Origin: Anaspis maculata
Taxonomy: Eukaryota; Arthropoda; Insecta; Coleoptera; Scraptiidae
Direction: 5' to 3'
Assembly: GCA_949128115.1 (NCBI GenBank)
Contig: OX421967.1
Coordinates: forward strand, 60,586,855 to 60,650,854
DNA length: 64,000 nt
How positions within the stretch are numbered: the stretch's first letter is position 1; every line of letters starts with the position of its first letter. The translations under genes were made by a program, and so were the position numbers. Of the stretch, positions 1 to 9,360 are shown piece by piece. Under the pieces are notes generated by a model, which saw only the letters and a program-made list of their open reading frames with translations, was not told the origin of the DNA and did no database searches.

Positions 1-152
1 TCGGTATTACCTGCTCCGCATGACCCAAAACCGCCGGATCGTGTTTTATGGCTGCTTCCAATCGAACATGCGAAGGAGTCGGAAAGGTAGGTCCTTCGCA
101 AGGTCCTGATGGTCGGAGGTCCTTGCACATATTGGGGGCATGAGCGCTGCAT

Positions 153-154
<2 letters not shown>

Positions 155-211
<57 letters not shown>
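155..211. repeat. (GA)n microsatellite
   Basis: An uninterrupted GA dinucleotide run of about 28 units. Its counterpart in the right arm is the (CT)n tract at 9,292-9,358. The Ser-Leu or Glu-Arg repeat ORFs across it are artefacts of the repeat. Confidence 0.97.
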
Positions 212-213
<2 letters not shown>

Positions 214-497
214 ATTTCGCTCCCCATCTCTGTCTATCATCCTATGCGCTGGCGGTCCAGCCAAACGCAGGTGTTTATGCATCGGTGAAATCGGTGTACG
301 GTTTCATTTATCGACGCTCACAACATGGGAACGAAGGGATGCACGGCGCTTTAAAAAAATCAATGAGAGGAGGTACCTAATTTTTCCATATGACCGCTAC
401 GTCGCAATGTTTTAATCATAGCAAGGAGGGAGAATATGAAATAGATATGGAAGCAGAGGTGAGGCGCACAGCGTTTTAAAAAAATTAGATGAGGTAC

Positions 498-707
498 CTA
501 ATTTTTCTGAGATGAGATATCTAATTTTTCTATATGCTCGCTACGTCGGAATGTATTAACCAAAACAAGTCGACATGCTCTGGACAGATGAACCGATACA
601 TAGCTAACTGTTGTACTAATCATCATGATGTTTTTGATGGTAGGGGGTAATAGATACCTCGGTACATCATCTAGCTGTGTTTTAACGGCCATTTTTACCT
701 TCGTCAC
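498..707 (-). CDS. Small ORF in inverted-repeat arm, unrecognised
   Basis: A 69-aa ORF starting at an ATG, present unchanged in the other arm at 8,361-8,570. I recognise no domain. The arms are so similar that conservation gives no evidence for coding. It could be a small accessory gene of the element or a chance ORF. Confidence 0.2.
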   Translation of the reverse strand: MTKVKMAVKTQLDDVPRYLLPPTIKNIMMISTTVSYVSVHLSRACRLVLVNTFRRSEHIEKLDISSQKN

Positions 708-1026
708 AATTCAAAAATTCAAATATTCAAATCCGGTATTGGTATGATATCCCCTGCCAGAGGGTGGAGGGTAGGGAGCGGCGGGTGGCAACCGGGATTG
801 TTCGATAAGGTGAACGAAACTGCTGGTTAGATAGATATAGCTCGTTTATGGTTTTGTAAATTGCCGAATTAAGGGCTTTTTCTCGCGAGAAGACCTAAGC
901 GCCGCATGTGACAAAGCGCGCTATATCGGCTCCATCCCTCTCTATCATCCCACATCGAGATGGATATATTTGAGGCCTGTTAGATGCATAAGGTGAGGTT
1001 TCCGACCGAGGGTCTGCAGGTATAAA

Positions 1027-1254
1027 GTGCTATTATCATACAAAACCGATAGGTACCTGTTCTTTAAAAAATTCATGCTCCCAAAGCTCGGGGTATATTA
1101 TAGAATTATGTGCCATCATAGTTTCGAGGAAAATGGTGATATGATGATGGTGTATGGAGATAATTCTACGAGCACTTTGGAAAAACCATATAGCAACACA
1201 ACGAGACGGTTTCTATACCACTTTCTAAAGCATGGGGGAAGCAGTGCCACTTGA
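1027..1254 (+). CDS. Small ORF in inverted-repeat arm, unrecognised
   Basis: A 75-aa ORF. The right-arm copy (7,814-8,041, minus strand) differs by one residue, Phe to Leu. The listed start is not an ATG, which lowers the likelihood in a eukaryotic setting. No domain was recognised. Confidence 0.15.
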   Translation: MLLSYKTDRYLFFKKFMLPKLGVYYRIMCHHSFEENGDMMMVYGDNSTSTLEKPYSNTTRRFLYHFLKHGGSSAT

Positions 1255-1443
1255 ATGAAAACTACGAGTGCACTCGCTTTTTTTTTTTATAAACCCAGCT
1301 GTGAATGAGCATAATGAGCACCGTTTACCTGGAATCGCATGGTTTAGCTGTAAAGATGTTGTGGGGTATGAGACAGTTCGGCATGCGTTAATTAGCAGTA
1401 GCCGTTGAAAAAAACCAGGCAATCATTTTTTCAAGAGTTTTAT

Positions 1444-2103
1444 TCAAAAATTAATACATGTCTTCAGTCGTTCATAATCCGATAATACATCGTCGTAGTG
1501 TAGTTCGAGGAACTCTAGCATGCATGAAACTTTTTCATTAGATTTGAAACCAGCCAAAATCTGTTTGAGAACTTTATACATAGAAACGTTCGAGTTCGAT
1601 ACATCGCTCGTTATTTTAAAGGAGCTTGATAATAAATCAGTATAAAATTTTTTAAAATTCATTGATTCTAGAGCCTCTAATCTATAGCTAATGATATCTC
1701 TCATTCGTGCAATTTGTTGTAGAAAATTTTCATGCAGATAGACGGTCTGGGCCCTGCTATGTAGATGTCCGATGCCTGCAGATGAACCCAATTTTAGAGT
1801 ATAGTTCTCGAAAATTTTCATATCACCATTCGGAACGTTCGAAGTTGATGCAGTCGAAGAGGGCAAGAGCTCTATTAATTCACTCCATTCCCGCATGGTG
1901 AAAGATATTCGGCTCGAATTTGCATGCGATATGATGATGATTGCTGGTGAGAGTCCTCTGGCGATGCTAAGCCCAACTCGTATCCTTGCAGCTGATCCGT
2001 TCAGAGTTGTTTGATATAGTAATTCGGTCTCTTGAACGATGGCTTCGTCATAATACCGTAACATTTTTTCGATAGACTGCCAGGGGCTGAACAAGGTGGG
2101 CAT
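1444..2103 (-). CDS. 219-aa protein of the palindromic element, function unknown
   Basis: This is the longest ORF within the arms and starts at an ATG near the inner edge of the inverted repeat. The protein is soluble-looking, with no membrane segment. Its N-terminal half has two hydrophobic strands, then a strand and helix around RISFTMREW, and its C-terminal half is helical. The strand/Glu-Trp/helix pattern loosely recalls PC4-like single-strand-binding folds, but this is too weak to name it. The right-arm copy is broken by a 26-bp deletion, so only this copy is intact. In the right arm the frame stays open upstream into the unique centre to 6,883. The true N-terminus may therefore lie there, and this left copy may be N-terminally truncated at the arm junction. 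Confidence 0.45.
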   Translation of the reverse strand: MPTLFSPWQSIEKMLRYYDEAIVQETELLYQTTLNGSAARIRVGLSIARGLSPAIIIISHANSSRISFTMREWSELIELLPSSTASTSNVPNGDMKIFENYTLKLGSSAGIGHLHSRAQTVYLHENFLQQIARMRDIISYRLEALESMNFKKFYTDLLSSSFKITSDVSNSNVSMYKVLKQILAGFKSNEKVSCMLEFLELHYDDVLSDYERLKTCINF

Positions 2104-2149
2104 CTCTCTTTGTTTGACGTTGGTGCTGGCGATGCTATGAAGATGTTTA

Positions 2150-2480
2150 CGATGCTTATAATGCTAGCTGCTTATCTCGATATGCCGGTGATGATCCTTA
2201 CGTTGATATGACGATAGAGGTGATGATGCTTGCGATGATATGACGATAGCGAGGGTGATGAATATGATAATATGACGTTGTTTTATGATGAAATGACGTT
2301 GTTTTATGATGAAATGACGTTAGCGGTGATGATGCTTGTGATGATATGGCGATAGCGGTGATGATCCTTACGTTGATATGACGATAGAGATGATGATGCT
2401 TGCGATGATATGACGATAGCAGTGATGATGCTTTATGTTGATATGGAGTTGCTGGTGATGATATCACGTTGTTGGTGATG
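2150..2480. repeat. Degenerate GATGATG-type tandem repeat
   Basis: Imperfect direct repeats of about 25-60 bp built from GATGATGCTT, GATATGACGATAG and GATGAAATGACGTT segments. They lie just inside the left arm and have no counterpart inside the right arm. The His-rich ORF on the minus strand (2,198-2,467) is a product of the repeat. Confidence 0.85.
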
Positions 2481-2557
2481 ATGGCTACGTTGCTTATGGC
2501 GATAGCGCCGATGGAGTTTATGACGGCTGTGATCGGGACGTTTTTGCTCCAGACACC

Positions 2558-2899
2558 TTATTTCACCGGCTCTCTGACGTTAAGTGTGATCGACGAGGTT
2601 GCTGGTTCAAACAACGTCTGCTCTCGCAATCCACCCTCGATCGGGCATGCCCAAATATTTAACGTAAAGCCTCGAACCGGTTTTTTCAAAACTTTTTCCA
2701 CCAGATAGATCTCGGGATGTTTAGTTTTCTGTAGTTCTCGTTCGTAAAAACATCCCATGATCGGCGAACCCTTTAGATCTTCAATAAGATATGTAGGTGG
2801 ATTGCTGTTCGGTTTCACTTGTCTGATGCGAAACAGCTCCGTCGTCCAGTTGGGGGTATAACCTTTTTCAAAAAGTACTTTGTATTTACCCAGACGCGC
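2558..2899 (-). pseudogene. Polinton/adintovirus-type integrase C-terminus fused to another tail
   Basis: Read on the minus strand from about 2,899, the frame shows the region before and into the chromodomain of Maverick/Polinton and adintovirus integrases: a FEKGYTPNW motif, then PPTYLIEDL, FYERELQK and YLVEKVL. In the family, integrase inserts the element by an rve-type DDE reaction and the chromodomain follows the core. Here the catalytic core is missing: sequence beyond 2,899 is the repeat region. After YLVEKVLKK (about 2,681) the frame switches to an unrelated tail ending in SSITLNVREPVK and a stop at 2,558. That tail matches the plus-strand frame ending at 6,463. The piece is a recombination fusion of two truncated genes and cannot encode an active integrase. 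Confidence 0.8.
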
Positions 2900-2902
2900 T
2901 AG

Positions 2903-3790
2903 CAGCCCATGCCGACTCGGCGCTTAAATGATTCTATTAATCTATCCATCTATAATATGCCTCATTAGATCAGCCGGCTGAACCATGCCTAATTCCACAT
3001 GGTCGTCGGTTAAAACATCACGAGCTGATTATGGCATGACGAGCTGCCAGTTAAATCATGACGTCACTGTTGACAGCTCATGCCGACTTATGGCATGACG
3101 CGCTGGTGGTTAAAGCATGACGTCACTGTTGACAGCTCATGCCGACTTATGGCATGACGCGGTGGTGGTTAAAGCATGACGTCACTGTTGACAGCTCATG
3201 CCGACTTATGGCATGACGCGGTGGTGGTTAAAGCATGACGTCACTGTTGACAGCTCATGCCGACTTATGGCATGACGCGGTGGTGGTTAAAGCATGACGT
3301 CACTGTTGACAGCTCATGCCGACTTATGGCATGACGCGGTGGTGGTTAAAGCATGACGTCACTGTTGACAGCTCATGCCGACTTATGGCATGACGCGGTG
3401 GTGGTTAAAGCATGACGTCACTGTTGACAGCTCATGCCGACTTATGGCATGACGCGGTGGTGGTTAAAGCATGACGTCACTGTTGACAGCTCATGCCGAC
3501 TTATGGCATGACGCGGTGGTGGTTAAAGCATGACGTCACTGTTGACAGCTCATGCCGACTTATGGCATGACGCGGTGGTGGTTAAAGCATGACGTCACTG
3601 TTGACAGCTCATGCCGACCCGATGCTTAAATGATTCTATTAATCTATCCATCTATAATATACCTCAATAGATCATCCAGCTGAACCTTGCCTAATTCCGC
3701 ATGGTCGTCGGTTAAAACATCACGAGCTGATTATGGCATGACGAGCTGTTGGGTAAGGCATGACGTCATTGCTAGCAGCCCATGCCGACC
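2903..3790. repeat. Compound repeat block: flanking 140-bp repeats around a 59-bp array
   Basis: Two direct copies of a roughly 140-bp sequence (about 2,909-3,050 and 3,610-3,750) bracket the 59-bp array. A further shared segment, GCTAGCAGCCCATGCCGAC, occurs at 2,898 and at about 3,765. The repeated words CATGCCGAC and GGCATGACG continue with decay to about 3,960. The block separates the integrase relic from the HTH-protein gene, which is transcribed away from it. Confidence 0.85.
3003..3620. repeat. 59-bp tandem array with CRE-like palindrome in each unit
   Basis: TGACGTCA occurs at 3,059 and then every 59 bp to 3,590, ten copies in all, with an eleventh outside the array at 3,761. Internal units are almost identical. 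Each also carries TCATGCC and GGCATGA as a dyad with a 7-bp spacer. TGACGTCA is the ATF/CREB palindrome. Arrays of dyad-bearing repeats with CRE-like sites are known in baculovirus homologous regions, where they act as enhancers and origins. The same role here is inference, supported by the gene start about 450 bp downstream. Confidence 0.93.
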
Positions 3791-3981
3791 CGACGCTTAA
3801 AACGTGATGATCTAGGTGATATGGCATGACGACTGATGGTTAATGCACAGCGCTTTGACTCTCAGACCATGCCGTCTCTACGGATAAAACATGTCGACTA
3901 GTGCTGCTGGCACATGTCAAATTATCTAGCAGAGCATGCCGACTTGTTATGGTTGAAACATTGCACCATAGCGGTTATAGC

Positions 3982-4016
3982 TATAAAACCTCGAACACCT
4001 CCGATTAATAGCCAGT
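3982..4016 (+). promoter_or_regulatory. TATA box and initiator-like site of the HTH gene
   Basis: TATAAAA lies at 3,982-3,988 and a CCAGTC initiator-like site has its A at 4,014, giving the usual spacing of about 32 bp. The first in-frame ATG of the downstream gene is at 4,066. This would give a 5' leader of about 50 nt. Confidence 0.6.
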
Positions 4017-4065
4017 CGCGAGCGATCTTTGTTCAGTGAATGAAGCTGCTGATCCTGAAAGAAAC

Positions 4066-5433
4066 ATGAGAAATCAAATTAGTTCTGAAACAATTCAAAA
4101 GGCTGTAGCCGAAGTCCGACGTGGTGGCTCGCGCAGAGCGATCGCTAGGTCATTATGTATTCCCGCATCTACACTGGGGCGGCTGTTGCGACGGGTTAAG
4201 AAAGTGAACGGCGTGTATGTCTATAATCCAAATATCGGGAATAGGAGAATCTTCTCAAAAGATGAGGAGTTGATGCTCGCTGATTATATCAAAGCAGCAT
4301 CGAAAATGCCACATGGCGTGACACGCAAGCACGTGTGTAAATTCGCTCTAGAGCAGGCTAGGCTGCTAAACAAGAGCTATCCACAACGCTGGGATAAACA
4401 ACAAGCAGCATCTTTTGATTGGTGCAGAGGATTCATGAAACGGCATCCAGACATTTCACTTAGAGGCTGCAGGGAACGCAATTTGCAGCAAGTGGTAGAT
4501 CCTGACAAAGCGGCTGAGACCGTCTCTTGTAAAAATCTCGAGACTTTTGACGTCAGCTCGAATAATTCGACTATGGTTATGAAGTATCCAACCAAAGCTT
4601 CCTCGAATACGTCGCTACAGCTCCTAGCATCATCAGGGCCTCAACCGGGACCTTCGCCAGTGCTGTCATCATCAGCCAGCATGATATCGGAACCATCAGA
4701 TGTGTATGATGACGAGGATGCAGATGGTTATGAAAGAGCAAATGAGGACTCCACTACCAAGTTCTCCGGTAATAAAGAAGATTTTCACAGCTCTCAGGTT
4801 GGGACGTCCAAAGCCTATAATTATGTTAGCGTGTTCAGACCACGTTTTTCATCGGGAGATCAAGTCAAATCACGTCTCGCTTCTAAATATGCGAACACTG
4901 CTAAATCCTCGGAGGACTCTGTCTTGAAAGCTGATAGTGACGATGTGTTATACGATAGCTCTGGTGATTTCAACGCTGCCAAAGAACTTTCTTCGAGTTC
5001 GCTTATCAATCCGCGTACGGGGTATAAAAATGCATATGAGCGCCGTTTTTCATCTGAGGACGAGGATCAAAACATCTGGTGTAAGAGCTTCAGTAATACA
5101 AAAGAAGTTTCTTCAAGGGCGCGACTTACACCGAGTGGCGGATATCAGAATGCGTACAAGCACTGTTTTTCATCTAAGGATGAAGATAAGAGGTGTTCGG
5201 GGAGCGACTTCGAGAACATTGATGATCGTGCGGGGAATGGCTCCTTTATGAATGATATGGGACGACGGCGATTTGCGAAGAGGTCCCTAGTAGGTGAATA
5301 TTTCACTGACATAAATGGCGTTATAGATCGATTAGTAACATTGAGTGCACAGCGGAACACCGGGGACGTCGGAGTCGTCCGAGAAATAGTATCGCTGGAA
5401 AAAATTCTCCGAGATGCTGAAGTAATATACTAA
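4066..5433 (+). CDS. Psq plus CENP-B-type HTH DNA-binding protein
   Basis: The predicted product is about 455 aa from the first ATG at 4,066; the frame is also open from a GTG at 4,036. The N-terminus has a psq-type helix-turn-helix (GGSRRAIARSL, then IPASTLGRLL), followed by a CENP-B/Tc5-type HTH ending in FMKRHPDISLRG. This pair is the DNA-binding half of pogo/Tigger-family transposases. The DDE catalytic domain is absent. The rest is Ser/Asp/Glu-rich and probably disordered, with three degenerate internal repeats of the form Tyr-x-Asn/Tyr...Phe-Ser-Ser-x-Asp (the clearest are GYKNAYERRFSS and GYQNAYKHCFSS) and a short helical C-terminus. It is thus a DNA-binding protein without transposase, likely a regulator. 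It starts just after the 59-bp array, which it may bind. A TATA/initiator lies upstream and AATAAA follows at 5,581. Confidence 0.8.
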   Translation: MRNQISSETIQKAVAEVRRGGSRRAIARSLCIPASTLGRLLRRVKKVNGVYVYNPNIGNRRIFSKDEELMLADYIKAASKMPHGVTRKHVCKFALEQARLLNKSYPQRWDKQQAASFDWCRGFMKRHPDISLRGCRERNLQQVVDPDKAAETVSCKNLETFDVSSNNSTMVMKYPTKASSNTSLQLLASSGPQPGPSPVLSSSASMISEPSDVYDDEDADGYERANEDSTTKFSGNKEDFHSSQVGTSKAYNYVSVFRPRFSSGDQVKSRLASKYANTAKSSEDSVLKADSDDVLYDSSGDFNAAKELSSSSLINPRTGYKNAYERRFSSEDEDQNIWCKSFSNTKEVSSRARLTPSGGYQNAYKHCFSSKDEDKRCSGSDFENIDDRAGNGSFMNDMGRRRFAKRSLVGEYFTDINGVIDRLVTLSAQRNTGDVGVVREIVSLEKILRDAEVIY

Positions 5434-5580
5434 CATTTTTTTTTTTTGGATACCCTCAATAGCGTAAAAATGTTCATATTTTATTCACGATCGAATGGGA
5501 CATTGATCGGAAATTTGTATCAACTAATACCTAATACCTACAAAAAAGAAAAGAAAAGAAAAAAGAATTCAGAGATGTCA

Positions 5581-5586
5581 AATAAA
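5581..5586 (+). terminator. Poly(A) signal candidate for the HTH gene
   Basis: AATAAA lies 148 nt after the stop codon at 5,433. With the TATA box and initiator-like site it completes a plausible intronless transcription unit. Confidence 0.45.
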
Positions 5587-5589
5587 TAG

Positions 5590-6150
5590 AGTGAGCTCGC
5601 GCGAAAGAATAGTCTCGACTGTAGAAACCCTCCAAAGCTCTTGTACTTTTTATCCCACCCGAATCAGTCCGGGCAGAGTCCAATTCCGGCTCTGTTAGAA
5701 GTCTATAATCTCTCATTCAATATATAAAAATGGTGCATTCCTTGATGCTAGAACATGGTATGCAAGGTGAGACATCCTTTTTGGCTCCCTTTTACTTCTC
5801 CTGAGCCACATCAATTCGGATGATAGCCTTACCCACTTCGAAGGAACTCCTAGCGTATTCGGCAAGAGATATCAAAAATTTATATTTTTGCAATCACTGC
5901 GGCTACTAGCTACTCTAGCATCATGCATTTTGCCGATTTTGGTGGTGCAATGAGTTGCTAGGGGGCAATTTCCCTGGTAACTCCCTGCACAAAAGAGGTG
6001 AATCAGCATCTAATTCGAGTTGTATATCAAGTCAGGGAGATATTAGAAATATAAATTTTTACATGGTTTGCGGAAAACTCTGAGCTTTCGAGTAAACTAG
6101 ATAATATCATCCTATCCAATTTTATTCAGAAAATCAAATAAAACAGATAA
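5590..6150. other. Unique-centre spacer, nothing recognised
   Basis: Only short ORFs are present and I see no repeat or domain. It lies between the HTH gene and the broken ORF at 6,154. Confidence 0.5.
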
Positions 6151-6153
6151 AAC

Positions 6154-6463
6154 ATGTTTCACCCTTTAGCTCATCGTCAAACCGGTAAATTATTCTCGGA
6201 AATGCCTGCAAATACCTTCAAACATGTGAATGAAAATTTCTATGCTCTTGCTAGTACGATAAAATCCATCGTGTTTAACACTTGGGGGGATATGGAAGAT
6301 GCCGGTTCTCCGGTCATTTGGTTGGATTTTTTCCAACATTTCCATCTCAGATGGGGTTTTTTTCGAGTCGAACTTTGCGGTCGAGGATGGATTACGAGAG
6401 CAGATGTTGTTTGAACCGTCAACCTCATCGATCACGCTTATCATCAGAGAGCCTGCGAAGTAA
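6154..6463 (+). pseudogene. Broken ORF sharing its C-terminus with the integrase fusion tail
   Basis: A frame opens at 6,154 and runs to 6,414. A second plus-strand frame covering roughly 6,311-6,463 ends in GLREQMLFEP, SSITLIIREPAK and a stop at 6,461-6,463. That ending matches the tail at 2,558-2,680 on the minus strand (GLREQTLFEP, SSITLNVREPVK). The shared stop position and conservative substitutions show that both derive from one real protein C-terminus. The product is not recognised. The two loci lie in inverted orientation just inside the arms, so they look like an older, diverged extension of the palindrome. Whether the upstream frame belongs to the same gene through a frameshift is uncertain. 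Confidence 0.55.
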
Positions 6464-6469
6464 GCTATC

Positions 6470-6880
6470 TGGAGCGTAGTGTTCCGACCATCGTATTATT
6501 TAAAATTATCGTAGCGAGAATAATCCAGCTTATTATACATGATTTTCTCTTAAATCAATGCTTTCATACGTATATCATTTTCTTTTCTTTCCGTATGTGG
6601 TTATTTTGAAGCGAACTTGGGTATTTAGGCAAATACTTATCACTCTATACTCTACTATTTTCACGCAAGCATCCTGGGTTGAAAAAAATTATTCAGTGCT
6701 GATATTTTCCAACTCATGGCACTATGGCATGCAAAAGAAAGAAGTAGCTTTCAATTAAGTTTCTACATAAATATTTACTATATAATTAACTCCATTAATA
6801 GGTCTGAAAGAGCGTGCGCCCGAAGCTTCTCCTATAATACCTGCATATGGCCAGGACTATGTAGGTACCTGCATCAAAAC
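6470..6880. other. AT-rich spacer before the right arm
   Basis: No domain, repeat or convincing ORF was seen. The frame that enters the right arm opens at 6,883. Confidence 0.5.
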
Positions 6881-6882
6881 AG

Positions 6883-7624
6883 GTGGCATGGCTGGGATTT
6901 CTTCGCGAGCTCCGAGATTCTTCTACGGTCCTCATTATGATGTCATCGCTCGAAATTGCGCTGTTTTGTTCGACCCGGGGACAAAGAGAGATGCCCACCT
7001 TGTTCAGCCCCTGGCAGTCTATCGAAAAAATGTTACGGTATTATGACGAAGCCATCGTTCAAGAGACCGAATTACTATATCAAACAACTCTGAACGGATC
7101 AGCTGCAAGGATACGAGTTGGGCTTAGCATCGCCAGAGGACTCTCACCAGCAATCATCATCATATCGCATGCAAATTCGAGCCGAATATCTTTCACCATG
7201 CGGGAATGGAGTGAATTAATAGAGCTCTTGCCCTCTTCGACTGCATCAACTTCGAACGTTCCGAATGGTGATATGAAAATTTTCGAGAACAGGCATCGGA
7301 CATCTACATAGCAGGGCCCAGACCGTCTATCTGCATGAAAATTTTCTACAACAAATTGCACGAATGAGAGATATCATTAGCTATAGATTAGAGGCTCTAG
7401 AATCAATGAATTTTAAAAAATTTTATACTGATTTATTATCAAGCTCCTTTAAAATAACGAGCGATGTATCGAACTCGAACGTTTCTATGTATAAAGTTCT
7501 CAAACAGATTTTGGCTGGTTTCAAATCTAATGAAAAAGTTTCATGCATGCTAGAGTTCCTCGAACTACACTACGACGATGTATTATCGGATTATGAACGA
7601 CTGAAGACATGTATTAATTTTTGA
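6883..7624 (+). pseudogene. Frameshifted right-arm copy of the 219-aa protein gene
   Basis: The frame starts in the unique centre at 6,883, crosses the arm junction at about 6,981 and follows the 1,444-2,103 protein. A 26-bp stretch present in the left arm is missing after position 7,290. The frame then shifts and stops at 7,309-7,311. The remaining C-terminal half is still readable in another frame (7,364-7,624). This copy has extra N-terminal residues that the left copy lacks, which suggests the arm junction lies inside the gene. Confidence 0.7.
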
Positions 7625-8865
7625 ATAAAACTCTTGAAAAAATGATTGCCTGGTTTTTTTCAACGGCTACTGCTAATTAACGCATGCCGAACTGTCTCAT
7701 ACCCCACAACATCTTTACAGCTAAACCATGCGATTCCAGGTAAACGGTGCTCATTATGCTCATTCACAGCTGGGTTTATAAAAAAAAAAAGCGAGTGCAC
7801 TCGTAGTTTTCATTCAAGTGGCACTGCTTCCCCCATGCTTTAGAAAGTGGTATAGAAGCCGTCTCGTTGTGTTGCTATATGGTTTTTCCAAAGTGCTCGT
7901 AGAATTATCTCCATACACCATCATCATATCACCATTTTCCTCGAAACTATGATGGCACATAATTCTATAATATACCCCGAGCTTTGGGAGCATGAATTTT
8001 TTAAAGAACAGGTACCTATCGGTTTTGTATGATAATAGCACTTTATACCTGCAGACCCTCGGTCGGAAACCTCACCTTATGCATCTAACAGGCCTCAAAT
8101 ATATCCATCTCGATGTGGGATGATAGAGAGGGATGGAGCCGATATAGCGCGCTTTGTCACATGCGGCGCTTAGGTCTTCTCGCGAGAAAAAGCCCTTAAT
8201 TCGGCAATTTACAAAACCATAAACGAGCTATATCTATCTAACCAGCAGTTTCGTTCACCTTATCGAACAATCCCGGTTGCCACCCGCCGCTCCCTACCCT
8301 CCACCCTCTGGCAGGGGATATCATACCAATACCGGATTTGAATATTTGAATTTTTGAATTGTGACGAAGGTAAAAATGGCCGTTAAAACACAGCTAGATG
8401 ATGTACCGAGGTATCTATTACCCCCTACCATCAAAAACATCATGATGATTAGTACAACAGTTAGCTATGTATCGGTTCATCTGTCCAGAGCATGTCGACT
8501 TGTTTTGGTTAATACATTCCGACGTAGCGAGCATATAGAAAAATTAGATATCTCATCTCAGAAAAATTAGGTACCTCATCTAATTTTTTTAAAACGCTGT
8601 GCGCCTCACCTCTGCTTCCATACCTATTTCATATTCTCCCTCCTTGCTATGATTAAAACATTGCGACGTAGCGGTCATATGGAAAAATTAGGTACCTCCT
8701 CTCATTGATTTTTTTTAAAGCGCCGTGCATCCCTTCGTTCCCATGTTGTGAGCGTCGATAAATGAAACCGTACACCGATTTCACCGATGCATAAACACCT
8801 GCGTTTGGCTGGACCGCCAGCGCATAGGATGATAGACATAGATGGGGAGCGAAATAGCTCTCTCA

Positions 8866-9290
8866 AAATTAGGTACCTCATCTCAGAAAAATTAGGTACC
8901 TCATCTAATTTTTTTAAAACGTTGTGCGCCTCACCTCTGCTTCCATACCTATTTCATATTCTCCCTCCTTGCTATGATTAAAACATTGCGACGTAGCGGT
9001 CATATGGAAAAATTAGGTACCTCCTCTCTTTGATTTTTTTAAAGCGCCGTGCATCCCTTCGTTCCCATGTTGTGAGCGTCGATAAATGAAACCGTACACC
9101 GAAGCGCGAGCAAATAGAAAAATTAGGTACCTCATCTCAGAAAAATTAGGTACCTCATCTAATTTTTTTAAAACGTTGTGCGCCTCTCTGTAGGTAAGTA
9201 AGAGCACAGCAGACGGTTCTCTCTCAAACCTCTGCGTTTGGCCGGGCCACCACTGCATAGGATGATAGACAGAGATGTGGGAGCGAAATA
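8866..9290. repeat. Tandem duplication inside the right arm
   Basis: The segment repeats, with small changes, the sequence just before it (Lys-Leu-Gly-Thr-type ORFs, AAAAATTAGGTACCTCATCT words, the CGTTCCCATGTTGTGAGCG stretch). The left arm has a single copy. It shows recent expansion of one arm only. Confidence 0.8.
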
Positions 9291-9291
9291 G

Positions 9292-9358
<67 letters not shown>
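9292..9358. repeat. (CT)n microsatellite
   Basis: Right-arm partner of the (GA)n run at 155-211, slightly longer and with one TTT interruption near 9,301. Confidence 0.96.

Positions 9359-9360
<2 letters not shown>

Larger units (their letters stand above)
1..2113. repeat. Left arm of large inverted repeat
   Basis: Base 1 pairs with base 9,512, and the match runs inward to about 2,113 paired with 6,981. The arms are nearly identical over most of their length, so they are young or are kept alike by recombination. The arm holds a (GA)n tract, three small ORFs and the 219-aa ORF at 1,444-2,103. Differences from the right arm are a 26-bp stretch present only here (near 1,790) and the absence of the roughly 420-bp extra block found at 8,866-9,290. 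Confidence 0.92.

Noticed and set aside
140..415. 91-aa ORF with a Glu-Arg repeat and its antisense Ser-Leu counterpart
   Set aside because: Both are translations of the (GA)n microsatellite and have no independent support.
2198..2467. His/Ser-rich 89-aa ORF on the minus strand
   Set aside because: Produced by the GATGATG tandem repeat; low complexity with no start context.
3003..3620. CRISPR array interpretation of the 59-bp repeats
   Set aside because: Repeats are fully contiguous and identical, without variable spacers.
4036..4065. GTG start for the HTH protein
   Set aside because: GTG is rarely used in eukaryotes; the first ATG at 4,066 lies just before the psq domain and keeps it whole.
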